From: Herbiconiux gentiana
Lineage (GTDB): Bacteria > Actinomycetota > Actinomycetes > Actinomycetales > Microbacteriaceae
NCBI RefSeq assembly: GCF_024978135.1
Contig: NZ_JANTEZ010000004.1
Location: forward strand, 248,001 to 312,000
Length of the DNA stretch: 64,000 nucleotides
Direction: 5' to 3'
The notes under the pieces are model-generated. The model had not been told where the DNA came from, did not search any database, and was given only the letters and a program-made list of their open reading frames with translations. The position numbers and the translations under genes were made by a program. Position 1 is the first letter of the stretch, and each line of letters begins with the position of its first letter. Positions 1 to 7,645 of this stretch are shown one piece after another.

Positions 1-68
1 CCGTGCCGGAAGCCTCTAGCGCCGCCCCGCCCCGCGCCGGCACCCGCTAGCGCGCCCCGCGCCGCGCC

Positions 69-1349
69 TCAGTCGCGTTCGTCGGGCTCGGCCTCGGTGT
101 CGCCCAGCGCGACCGGCTCGTCGCGCGCGTGCAGCGCGGCGTTGCGGTCCCACTCGGCCAGCAGATGCTCGACGGCCCCGTGGAAACGGGCCGTCGCCGC
201 CCCGGGCGTCGTGTCGCCGAAGTAGTGCCGCACCCAGCGGCCGAGCCGCACCCCCGCCGCCGAGTCGTGCGAGAGCTCGTCGAGCCGCGCCCGCACCCGC
301 GGTGCCTCCTCGGCGGTCAGCCACTCGCAGTCCGACAGGTACCCGCCCATGTCGATCTGCGCCTCGGGCGACACGGGGCGCGTGATGAGCAGCGGCTTCC
401 CCGTCGCGAGCCGGTCGTAGACCATCGCCGAGACGTCGACGATCGCGATGTCGGCGGCCGCGAGCTGCCAGCCGAGCTCCGCGCCCGTGTCGTGCACGTG
501 CTGCGCCGAGGGATCGGCCCGGTTCGCCGCCGCGATCGCCTGCACGATCGACCGGTTCGCCGCCGCGTAGGCCGGGTCGAGCACCCCGCTCCGCGGGTGC
601 GGCCGGTAGATCAACCGGTGCGCCGGAGAGGCGAGCACGTCGCGCACCAGAGCCACGCCGTGCGAGGCGATCGACCCATAGGCGGCGGCCGAGCGGTCGC
701 CCTCCCAGGTGGGGGCGTAGAGCACGACCGTGCGCTCGTCGGGCGTGAACGGCGTGCGACCCGAGTAGTGGTCGGCCTGCGGCCGCCCGATCGGCAGCGC
801 GCGCTTGTCGAAGTCGAAGTCCCAGAGCACCCGCTGCAGTCGGGCGATCGCGGCGTCGCCGGCCACGAAGCTGTAGTCGTAGGCCTTGAACTGGTTCGTG
901 GTCATGTACATCTTGTCGCTCTCACCGTGATTGATGAACACGTGCCACCGGCGGCCGTAGCGCATCATCTGGAAGTTGCGAGCGTTCTGATTGACGTACA
1001 GCACGATCTTGAGGTCGTGCTCGCCGAGGAAGTCCTCGAGGTCGCGCACCGTGCGCACGTACGCCACCGGCACCGGCGACTCCTCGAGCAGGGCGCTGGT
1101 GCCCGCCGGGTTGCGGCTGAGGATCACGACGGGATGCGTCTTCGCCAGCTCGGCCAGCGGCTCGTACCACTGCCGCAGCTGGTAGAGGTTCACCGGCCCG
1201 TCGGCGAAGTAGACGCCGATCTCGAAGCGGCGGGTGGGCAGCGGGGCCCGCGAGGCGAGCTGACCGGCGAGGGTGCGGCGCACCGAACGCGCCTTCACGA
1301 GGTCGCGGACGACGGTCCATCCGAGCTTCGCATCGTTCAGCAGTCCCAC
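69..1349 (-). CDS. CDP-glycerol glycerophosphotransferase family protein (TagF/TagB-like)
   Basis: 426 residues from a GTG start. The sequence fits the CDP-glycerol:polyglycerophosphate glycerophosphotransferase family, which extends wall or membrane glycopolymers by transferring glycerol phosphate from CDP-glycerol at the cytoplasmic membrane face. Visible family features are the NHGESDKMY segment in the middle, the 'LYAPTWEG' stretch near residue 215, 'YRPHPRSG' (about 255) and 'DIAIVDVSAMVYDRL' (about 305), the usual GT-B donor-site motifs. No signal peptide; likely peripheral. It is the last gene seen of a minus-strand surface-polymer set with two GT2 enzymes and a CDP-alcohol transferase, but a 215-bp gap separates it from them, so it may have its own promoter. 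The polyol chemistry is inferred only from the family. Confidence 0.85.
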   Translation of the reverse strand: MGLLNDAKLGWTVVRDLVKARSVRRTLAGQLASRAPLPTRRFEIGVYFADGPVNLYQLRQWYEPLAELAKTHPVVILSRNPAGTSALLEESPVPVAYVRTVRDLEDFLGEHDLKIVLYVNQNARNFQMMRYGRRWHVFINHGESDKMYMTTNQFKAYDYSFVAGDAAIARLQRVLWDFDFDKRALPIGRPQADHYSGRTPFTPDERTVVLYAPTWEGDRSAAAYGSIASHGVALVRDVLASPAHRLIYRPHPRSGVLDPAYAAANRSIVQAIAAANRADPSAQHVHDTGAELGWQLAAADIAIVDVSAMVYDRLATGKPLLITRPVSPEAQIDMGGYLSDCEWLTAEEAPRVRARLDELSHDSAAGVRLGRWVRHYFGDTTPGAATARFHGAVEHLLAEWDRNAALHARDEPVALGDTEAEPDERD

Positions 1350-1454
1350 TCGTCAAGGCTAACGAGGGCCGTCGGGGCCACCCCCCGAATCGGGGTCTCC
1401 TAAGGGGTTCTTTAGGCAATCGTGACCTTCGTCACCTGTCGAGCGAGCGGATGC
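1350..1454. promoter_or_regulatory. Intergenic palindromes upstream of the glycerophosphotransferase
   Basis: The gap contains three short inverted repeats: CCCCGAATCGGGG near 1384, CCTAA/TTAGG arms around 1400-1414, and GTGAC-CTTC-GTCAC at about 1422-1435. They lie upstream of the minus-strand gene starting at 1349 and downstream of the GT2 gene ending at 1565, so they could be a weak terminator or operators. No convincing -35/-10 pair was recognised. Confidence 0.3.
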
Positions 1455-1607
1455 GCGTCCCGCCCGCTCTGCGCTCAGATGACCGGTGGGCGGCCGCCCG
1501 ACCCCGGCGGGCCGAACGGCGCTCAGCCGACCGGTCGGCGCCCGCCCCGCGGCCCGCTCGGCGCTCAGACGATCGGTGGCCGCCCGGCCGCTGCCATGCG
1601 CAGCACG
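1455..1607 (-). repeat. Stop-anchored tandem repeat at the 3' end of the GT2 gene
   Basis: Three degenerate copies of a 42-48 bp unit. Each contains a core close to ACCGGTCGGCTGAGCGCC on the minus strand. The TGA of the GT2 gene (1565-1567) lies in the first copy; the equivalent TGA triplets of the next two copies fall at 1523 and 1475. The array therefore starts inside the coding sequence and runs downstream. Confidence 0.75.
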
Positions 1608-2428
1608 GTGCGCCACGACATCGGCCGCCGCTCCCCCGCGTCGCTCCGCCACCCCTCGGCCCACCCGCCGAACCACGCCTTCAGGGCCGCCGGGCGCCGC
1701 GCCCAGCGCAGCAGCTGGATGCCCGTCCAACTCCCCACGTACAGCGGCACGAGCACCGCCGGCAGGTTGCGCTTGGCGAGCCACACCCGGTTCCGGGCGT
1801 TCAGCCGGTAGTAGTACGCGTGCCGGCTCGGCTCGATCGCCGGGTGGTTCGCGACCAGTGTCCCCTCGTACCAGGTGCGGAGCCCCTGGTCCCAGACCCG
1901 CCAGGCGAGCTCGATGCCCTCGTGCGCGTAGAAGAAGGGCGCCGCCCAGCCGCCCGTTCGGTCGAAGACGGCGCGCGGCAGGAGCGTCGCGCCCTCCCAG
2001 ACCGAGAACACCGGGCCCGACTGCTCGGGCGAGCCCTTGCGGATGCGCGGCACCCACCGGCGCGGGTTCTCGCGCCCCTCGGGATCGACGACCCGCGGCT
2101 GCAGCAGCCCGATCGAGGGGTCGGCGCGCAGCCGCGCGACGGCGTCGGCGAGGAACGTCGGCGACGGCAGGCTCGCGTCGTCGTCGAGGAAGAAGACGTA
2201 CTCGCCGGAGACGACCGCGGCCCCGGCGTTCCGACCGGCCGGGATGCCGACGTTCTCGGGCAGGGCCAGGGTCCGCAGCGCATCCGGGAACCCCGTGGGA
2301 ACCCACCCGTTGCCCACGCAGACGATGTCGAGCGCGACACCCCGCTGGGCGAGCAGCGATTCGGCGCCCCGCCGCAGCTCGGCCGGGCGGGTGCCCTGGG
2401 TGAGCAGCACCACGCCGATGGTGGGCAC
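1565..2428 (-). CDS. Family 2 glycosyltransferase (rhamnosyl/galactofuranosyl-type GT2)
   Basis: 287 residues. The start is taken as the GTG at 2428 (PTIGVVLLTQG follows), 47 bases after the stop of the preceding gene; no ATG or closer GTG is in frame. The N-terminal GT-A fold shows the nucleotide-sugar site, then 'ENVGIPAGRNAG' and the metal-binding run FFLDDDAS near residue 75, as in WbbL/GlfT-type GT2 enzymes. It probably adds a sugar from an NDP donor to a lipid-linked surface polymer at the inner membrane face. No membrane helix is obvious. The reading frame ends inside a tandem repeat that also carries the stop codon (see 1455-1607), so the last residues (AAGRPPIV) may be variable. Confidence 0.82.
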   Translation of the reverse strand: MPTIGVVLLTQGTRPAELRRGAESLLAQRGVALDIVCVGNGWVPTGFPDALRTLALPENVGIPAGRNAGAAVVSGEYVFFLDDDASLPSPTFLADAVARLRADPSIGLLQPRVVDPEGRENPRRWVPRIRKGSPEQSGPVFSVWEGATLLPRAVFDRTGGWAAPFFYAHEGIELAWRVWDQGLRTWYEGTLVANHPAIEPSRHAYYYRLNARNRVWLAKRNLPAVLVPLYVGSWTGIQLLRWARRPAALKAWFGGWAEGWRSDAGERRPMSWRTVLRMAAAGRPPIV

Positions 2429-2475
2429 CGACCCGCCGGAGGGTTCGCCCGCCCGCCCGGCCGAGGCCGCCTCGC

Positions 2476-3288
2476 TCAGGAGCGCACCCGCTTGGAGGCC
2501 ATGATCGCCACGAAGTGCCCCACGAGCGCCAGCAGCGACAGCGGCACGAGGGCGATGAGCAGGATGCGGTCGGCGAGGACCCCGCCGATGAACAGCCCCA
2601 CGACGGCGAACGCGAAGATCAGCATCGTCAGCTCGACCGAGTGGTAGAGCCGGTGGAACGGCACGAAGCGCGCCGCCCGGCGCAGACGCGCGACGAGGGC
2701 CTGGGAGGGCTCCGACTCGCCCTTCTTGTCGGCCAGCTTGTCGAGCCCGGCGTTCGCGCGGGCGACGTGCACCATGTCGTTCAGCGCCTTGTTCAGCACG
2801 ATCACGAGGGCGAGCAGAAGGCCGAGGGTCGTCCAGAGGAAGTCCTCCGGGGCCTCGAACGGGTAGCCGGCGGCCCGGAGGCCGAGCGCGATCGGGATGA
2901 GCGACTCGGTCGTGTAGTGGCCGACTTTGTCGAGGAACACCCCGGCGGGCGAGGAGGTGCGACGCCAGCGGGCGACCTCGCCGTCGCAGCAGTCGACGAG
3001 CATCTGCAGCTGGCCGAGCACGAGGGCGAGGGCGGCTCCGCCGATGCCCGGGATCAGCAGGGCGGCCGCCGTGGCCCACCCCGTGAGGATCATCAGCCCG
3101 GTGACGCCGTTGGCCGAGATGGACGTCTTGAGGAGCATCCACGTGACGTACGGGGAGAGGCGCCGCAGGTACAGCGACGCGGTCCAGTGCTCGGCGTTGC
3201 GGCGGCCGCGCACCTCGGGGGGCTGCGCGACGGCCTTGAGCTCGGCGATCGAGGTCGGCCGGGCGGAGGGGGCGTGGGGCACGGTCAC
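2476..3288 (-). CDS. CDP-alcohol phosphatidyltransferase family membrane protein
   Basis: 270 residues from a GTG at 3288 whose GTGA overlaps the stop of the upstream GT2. The family moves a phospho-alcohol from CDP-alcohol to an acceptor in the membrane. The signature is present at residues 99-124: D99xxD102-G-xx-A106-R107-x8-G116-xxx-D120-xxx, but the fourth motif position, normally Asp, is His124 (VGHY). Several membrane helices follow (about 55-98, 125-160, 215-260). Position between two GT2 genes and near a glycerophosphotransferase suggests a role in a phosphodiester-containing surface polymer or its lipid anchor rather than housekeeping phospholipid synthesis. Substrate unknown. Confidence 0.85.
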   Translation of the reverse strand: MTVPHAPSARPTSIAELKAVAQPPEVRGRRNAEHWTASLYLRRLSPYVTWMLLKTSISANGVTGLMILTGWATAAALLIPGIGGAALALVLGQLQMLVDCCDGEVARWRRTSSPAGVFLDKVGHYTTESLIPIALGLRAAGYPFEAPEDFLWTTLGLLLALVIVLNKALNDMVHVARANAGLDKLADKKGESEPSQALVARLRRAARFVPFHRLYHSVELTMLIFAFAVVGLFIGGVLADRILLIALVPLSLLALVGHFVAIMASKRVRS

Positions 3289-4352
3289 CTTCCCGTGTGC
3301 GCGGTGATGTTCTTCGTCAGCTTGAGGAATCCGAGGATGAAACCCAGGCCCCAGCTGAAATGGATGCACGGCAAGACTACGAGAAACCACGCCCCCGCGC
3401 GTCGACCCTGGCTGCGCGCGGCGCCGACGGCCGCGACCGCGACGAAGACGAGGTAGACGAGCGGCACGACGAAGCCGAGGGTCAGCCAGGTGCCCGTGGC
3501 GAGCCCGACGGCACCCACCGCGAGGCCGAGCACGACGGCCGCGACCATGACGGGCGGCACGAAGTACTTCAGGGCGTTGGCGGTGAAGAAGCGCCGGGCG
3601 AGCTCGCCGCGCCAGAGCCCGGTCGAGAAGAACTGCCGTGCGAGACGCTCGAGCGAGGGGCGCGGCCGGTAGGTCACCACGAGGCGGGGCGTGAACCAGA
3701 CGGTGCCACCCGCCTCGCGCAGGCGCCGGTTGAGCTCCCAGTCCTGGCCGCGGCGGATGTCCTTGTTGAACAAGCCCACCCGCGTCAGCCAGCTGCGCTG
3801 GAACACCCCGAGGTAGACCGTCTCGGCCGGGCCTTCGACCCCTCCGACGTGGTGCGCGCCGCCGCCCAGGCCGGCCTTGGAGCCGTAGGCGTGGGCGACC
3901 GCCCGCTCGAACGCCGTGGTGCCCTCCGCCTTCATGATGCCGCCCACGTTCGCGGCATCGGTGCGCAGCAGCGCCTCGACCGCCACCCGGGTGTAGTCGC
4001 GCGGCAGCAGCGAGTGCGCGTCGACCCGCACCACGACGGGGTAGCGCGAGGCGGCGATGGCGACGTTCAGCCCGCTCGGCGTCGAACCGGTGGGGTTCTC
4101 GATCACCCGGATGCGCGGGTCGACGCTCGAGAGCCGCCCCACCAGCTCGGTGGTGCCGTCGATCGACGGGCCGAGGGCGACGATGACGTCGAAGGGGCCG
4201 GTGTAGTCCTGGTCGAGCAGGCTGGCGATCGCGGCCTCGACGTGGGTGACCTCGTTCAGCACGGGCATCACGTACGACACACCCGGCAGCCCGGGGTCGG
4301 CCTGGTCGGGTGCCGCCTGGTCGGGTGCCGCCTGGCCAGAGGGGTCGGTCAT
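3285..4352 (-). CDS. Family 2 glycosyltransferase with C-terminal membrane helices (ExoA-like)
   Basis: 355 residues. A GT-A domain (about 25-250) carries 'SYVMPVLNE', 'ALGPSIDGT', the DxD-like VVRVDAH segment (about 125) and 'GQDWELNRRLREAGG' with the catalytic-base region. Three or so hydrophobic segments follow (about 265-340), as in ExoA/succinoglycan-type membrane glycosyltransferases. The first 22 residues contain a tandem AAPDQ repeat encoded by 15-bp repeats, probably disordered. It is the first gene of a tightly coupled set (GTGA overlap with the CDP-alcohol transferase). Its own ATG overlaps the stop of a tiny upstream reading frame (see 4353-4438). Sugar and acceptor are unknown. 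Confidence 0.85.
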   Translation of the reverse strand: MTDPSGQAAPDQAAPDQADPGLPGVSYVMPVLNEVTHVEAAIASLLDQDYTGPFDVIVALGPSIDGTTELVGRLSSVDPRIRVIENPTGSTPSGLNVAIAASRYPVVVRVDAHSLLPRDYTRVAVEALLRTDAANVGGIMKAEGTTAFERAVAHAYGSKAGLGGGAHHVGGVEGPAETVYLGVFQRSWLTRVGLFNKDIRRGQDWELNRRLREAGGTVWFTPRLVVTYRPRPSLERLARQFFSTGLWRGELARRFFTANALKYFVPPVMVAAVVLGLAVGAVGLATGTWLTLGFVVPLVYLVFVAVAAVGAARSQGRRAGAWFLVVLPCIHFSWGLGFILGFLKLTKNITAHTGR

Positions 4353-4438
4353 CGCATCCGCTCGTCGATCGTGGTGCCGGTGGAACCGTCGGCGCCGGTG
4401 GAACCCATAGTGCCGGTGGTGCCGGTGGTGCCGCCACG
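4353..4438 (-). other. Gly-X-Y-coding repeat leading into the GT2 start codon
   Basis: Reading on the minus strand toward the GT2 start, one frame encodes seven consecutive Gly-X-Y triplets (GTT, GTT, GTM, GST, GAD, GST, GTT) and then IDERMR, ending in a TGA that overlaps the GT2 ATG as ATGA. An in-frame ATG inside the run would give a 19-residue leader peptide. Not annotated as a gene because there is no clear ribosome binding site. It may be a repeat artefact or a translational-coupling leader. Confidence 0.3.
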
Positions 4439-4518
4439 ACGACGGAAGGCCCGCCGCCGCTCTGCAGCGACGACGAGCCTATCAGCCGGGTGTTCCCCGA
4501 TCCGGGTGGGCGGATGCC

Positions 4519-6261
4519 CTAGCCGGCGAGCTCCCCGAGGGTGACGGCGACCGTCTGCGACTTGCCGTCGCGCACGAACGTCAGCTCGGCCTTGCCGCCC
4601 GCGGGCTGCGTGCGCACGAGTGCGGTGAGGTCGATCGAGTCGGTGACCGGCTGACCGTTCAGCGCCGTGACGATGTCGCCCGCCTTCAGGCCCGCCGCCT
4701 CGGCGGCTCCCCCCGAGGAGACGGAGTCGATGTAGGCCCCGCCCTGGGTGCTGTTCGGCTGCGAGGCCGCGTCGGCCACCGAGGCGCCGAGCAGGCCGTG
4801 GGTGGCCTTGCCGTCGTCGATGATCTCGCCGGTGACCCGCTTGACGAGGTTGGCCGGGATGGAGAAGCCCACGCCGATGTTGCCGGACTGGCCCCCGCTC
4901 TCGCTGCTCGAGCCGGCACTCGCGATCGCCACGTTGATGCCGATCAGCTCGCCCTTGTCGTTCAGCAGCGCACCGCCGGAGTTGCCGGGGTTGATCGCCG
5001 CGTCGGTCTGGATGACCGAGAGCGAGATGGACTGCTGCTGGGTGGGGGCCTGCTGCTCCTGCTGCTGGTCGCCGCCCTGGCCCGGGAGGTCGAAGTTCCA
5101 GAAGTCGTACGGGCCCTGCTCGCCCTGGTCGGGGCTGGGGTTCGTCTCGGTGTCCTTCGGAGCCGCGGAGGAGGCGACCGTGATGCTGCGGTTCAGGGCG
5201 CTGACGATGCCGTTCGTGACGGTGCCGTTCAACCCGAGCGGCGAGCCGATGGCCACCGTCTGGTCGCCGACCTCGAGCTTGGAGGAGTCGGCGAACTCGA
5301 TCGGGGTCAGGTTCTTCGCGTCGGTGAGCTTGATCACGGCGAGGTCGGCGACCGGGTCGGTGCCGACGACGGTGGCGTTGTAGATCGTGCCGTCGTTCGC
5401 CTGCGCCTTGATCTCGGCGTTGCCGGTGGCTCCGTCGAGGGTGACGACGTGGGTGTTGGTCACCACGTAGCCGTCGGCGGTGAGCACGACGCCCGAGCCG
5501 GTGCCGGCGGCGGAATCGCCCGAGGCCGAGATGGTGACGACCGACGGTGAGGCCTTGGCGGCCACCGCGGTGACCAGGTTCGCGTCGTCGGGGTTGTTCA
5601 CGGTGATGCTCGTGGGGCTCGAGGCCGAGTTCGACGAGCCGCCGCCGTCCTGGTTCACCAGGAGCGCCGTGACGCCGGCGCCCGAGGCGCCGCCGATGAG
5701 GGCGCCGATGGCCAGCGCGGCGATCAGCACGGGGCCACCCCGGCGCTTCTTGGGCGCCGTGGGGGCCTTGCCCTGGTCGGCGTAGGCGCCGGAGGCGGCG
5801 TACATCGCGGAGTTGAAGTTCGGGTCGTGCGGCGCCGTGGCGTAGGGATGAGTGCCGGTGGGCGGGGTGCCGAAGGCGCCGTTGCCGTAGTGGGCGGGCT
5901 GCACGGGCTGGCCCTGCGGGGCGGGGTAGGCCGGGGCGGCCGGGGCCCCGGGGGTTGCCTGAGCGGCGGGGGCGGCCGCGGCGGGGGCTGCCGGGGCGGC
6001 CGGGGCGGCCTGGGTGTACGGCTGCGGCGCCTGGTACGGCGGAAGCGGGGTGGTGGCCTGCGTGGCGGCGGGCGACTGTGCCGGGGCCTCGGGCCGGGCC
6101 GTGTCCGCAGCCGCGGTCGGCGCCGGGGCCGGGACGATGGGAGGAACGACGGCGGTGGTGTCGTCGCGGTGGTCGGCTGCCGTCTCCGAGACCGGAGCGT
6201 CGTGCTTCGGCTGCTCGACGTCGGCCGGAATGCCCTCGGGGTTCTCGGTGCTCTCTGACAT
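4519..6261 (-). CDS. Membrane-anchored trypsin-like serine protease with PDZ domain (HtrA/DegP family)
   Basis: 580 residues; the start is the ATG at 6261 with an AGGAG about 8 bases upstream. Residues 1-172 are a Pro/Ala/Gln-rich cytosolic tail ending KKRR, then one membrane helix (about 175-202), then an extracytoplasmic chymotrypsin-fold domain with His271 (TNTHVV), Asp306 (ADLAVIKL) and Ser428 (NPGNSGGALL). A PDZ domain occupies about 490-575. An unusual Gln/Pro-rich insertion lies at about 370-412, just before the Ser loop, and may affect regulation. Actinobacterial HtrA proteins of this layout degrade or refold damaged envelope proteins. It is upstream of, and in line with, the glycopolymer genes after a 166-bp gap. 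Signature residues make the family assignment firm. Confidence 0.93.
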   Translation of the reverse strand: MSESTENPEGIPADVEQPKHDAPVSETAADHRDDTTAVVPPIVPAPAPTAAADTARPEAPAQSPAATQATTPLPPYQAPQPYTQAAPAAPAAPAAAAPAAQATPGAPAAPAYPAPQGQPVQPAHYGNGAFGTPPTGTHPYATAPHDPNFNSAMYAASGAYADQGKAPTAPKKRRGGPVLIAALAIGALIGGASGAGVTALLVNQDGGGSSNSASSPTSITVNNPDDANLVTAVAAKASPSVVTISASGDSAAGTGSGVVLTADGYVVTNTHVVTLDGATGNAEIKAQANDGTIYNATVVGTDPVADLAVIKLTDAKNLTPIEFADSSKLEVGDQTVAIGSPLGLNGTVTNGIVSALNRSITVASSAAPKDTETNPSPDQGEQGPYDFWNFDLPGQGGDQQQEQQAPTQQQSISLSVIQTDAAINPGNSGGALLNDKGELIGINVAIASAGSSSESGGQSGNIGVGFSIPANLVKRVTGEIIDDGKATHGLLGASVADAASQPNSTQGGAYIDSVSSGGAAEAAGLKAGDIVTALNGQPVTDSIDLTALVRTQPAGGKAELTFVRDGKSQTVAVTLGELAG

Positions 6262-6438
6262 GTGGGGTGCTCCTTCCAAGCTCAGGCCAGCATCCCCACC
6301 CAAACTGGGCGTTCTCTATGACCAGGCTGTATGCGGACTGCCGTGTGCTTATGACGACCCTAGGAACGACTCCCGGCCGGTACTCGAGCCTCCCCCTCCC
6401 GGGCCGGGACGGCACCCGCGTGACGGTAGGTTCTAAGG
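6262..6438. promoter_or_regulatory. Divergent promoter region between htrA-like and aminotransferase genes
   Basis: 177 bases separating two divergent start codons, so promoters for both must lie here. Part of it is less GC-rich than the neighbouring genes (around 6310-6365). I could not assign -35/-10 boxes with confidence. Confidence 0.4.
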
Positions 6439-7632
6439 ATGACCCTCTCCGGATCCTGGCAGCGCACCGCCCGCGGCGCCGGACTGCTGGCCCCCGACGG
6501 CCGGATCGCCTCGACCATCTTCGCCGAGATGAGCGCCCTCGCGGCCTCGACCGGCGCGATCAACCTCGGTCAGGGCTTCCCCGACGAGGCCGGCCCGGAC
6601 GAGGTGCTCGACGCGGCCCGCCGCGCGATCTCCGAGGGGGTCAACCAGTACCCGCCGGGCCCCGGCATGCCGGTGCTGCGCGAGGCCGTCGCCGCCCACC
6701 AGGAGCGCTTCTACGGCCTGAGCGTCGACCCCGCCGAGGTGCTCGTCACCGCGGGAGCCACGGAGGCCCTGGCCGCGACCGTCCTGGCGCTGGTCGACGA
6801 CGGCGACGAGGTCGTGACGCTCGAGCCGTTCTACGACGCCTACGGCGGACTGATCGCCCTGGCGCGAGGCCGTCACGTCACCGTGCCGCTGCGCGGCCAC
6901 GACTTCCTGCCCGATCACGACGAGCTGCGGGCGGCGGTCACCGACCGCACCAAGGTCATCCTGATCAACAACCCGCACAACCCCACCGGCACGGTGCTGC
7001 CCCTCGAGACCCTCGAGCTGATCGTCGAGTTGGCCCACGAGCACGACGCCGTCATCGTCACCGACGAGGTCTACGAGCACCTCGTGTTCGACGCCCCGCA
7101 CATCCCGGTCGCGTCGCTGCCCGGCGCCCGCGAGCGCACGGTCACCATCTCGTCGGCCGGCAAGACCTTCAGCGTCACCGGGTGGAAGATCGGCTGGATC
7201 GTCGCCCCGCGCGAGATCGTCACGGCGATCCTCGCGGTCAAGCAGTTCCTCACCTTCGTCAACGGTGCGCCGTTCCAGCCCGCCGTCGCCGTGGGGCTCG
7301 GCCTCCCCGACTCATTCTTCGACGGGATCGCCTCGACCCTGCGGGCGAAGCGCGACCTGCTGTCGCAGGGGCTGGTCAAGGCCGGGTTCGACGTCTCGTC
7401 GCCGCGCGGCACGTACTTCGTCGTCGCCGACGCCGCTCCGCTCGGCTACGCCGACGCGCGGGTGCTCTGCCGCGAGCTGCCGTCACTCGCCGGGGTCGTG
7501 GGGGTGCCGATCAGCGCGTTCTGCCACGAGGAGCTCGCGGGCGAGTACGCGTCTCTCGTGCGGTTCGCGTTCTGCAAGAAGACCGAGGTGCTCGAGCGCG
7601 CCGCGGCGCAGCTCGCCCGGCTCGGCCGCTAG
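6439..7632 (+). CDS. PLP-dependent class I/II aminotransferase (kynurenine/glutamine transaminase K type)
   Basis: 397 residues. Fold-type I aminotransferase with 'INLGQGFPDE' (41-50), 'NQYPPGPGMPVLREA' (69-83), 'NNPHNPTG' (177-184), 'TDEVYEHLVFD' (208-218) and the PLP lysine K242 in SSAGKTFSVTGWK; the C-terminal Arg segment 'LVRFAFCK' binds the substrate carboxylate. The QYxxxxGxPxLR pattern is typical of the KAT/GTK/YbdL branch, which transaminates Gln, Met, Kyn or aromatic amino acids, more than of DapC. A genuine DapC-like gene is at the right edge of the window, so a redundant lysine role is unlikely. It converges on an omega-amidase-like gene 13 bases away, a pairing that hints at glutamine transaminase/omega-amidase chemistry. 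Cytosolic. Confidence 0.85.
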   Translation: MTLSGSWQRTARGAGLLAPDGRIASTIFAEMSALAASTGAINLGQGFPDEAGPDEVLDAARRAISEGVNQYPPGPGMPVLREAVAAHQERFYGLSVDPAEVLVTAGATEALAATVLALVDDGDEVVTLEPFYDAYGGLIALARGRHVTVPLRGHDFLPDHDELRAAVTDRTKVILINNPHNPTGTVLPLETLELIVELAHEHDAVIVTDEVYEHLVFDAPHIPVASLPGARERTVTISSAGKTFSVTGWKIGWIVAPREIVTAILAVKQFLTFVNGAPFQPAVAVGLGLPDSFFDGIASTLRAKRDLLSQGLVKAGFDVSSPRGTYFVVADAAPLGYADARVLCRELPSLAGVVGVPISAFCHEELAGEYASLVRFAFCKKTEVLERAAAQLARLGR

Positions 7633-7645
7633 GCGCGCGGCGCTA

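Noticed and set aside
1-68. Gene fragment at the left edge
   Set aside because: The 68 bases hold only GC-rich repeats with two CTAGCGC copies; no frame shows protein similarity.
129-1403. Long plus-strand open frame opposite the glycerophosphotransferase
   Set aside because: Arg/His/Val-rich composition with no recognisable domain; it is the mirror of a well-supported minus-strand gene and typical of high-GC antisense frames.
4349-6415. 688-codon minus-strand frame across htrA
   Set aside because: Out of frame with the protease domain; only its last 30 codons (the Gly-X-Y stretch) are of interest and are reported separately.
6439-7632. Calling this aminotransferase dapC
   Set aside because: Motifs fit the KAT/GTK branch better, and a DapC-like C-terminus occurs near dapD/dapE at 63752.
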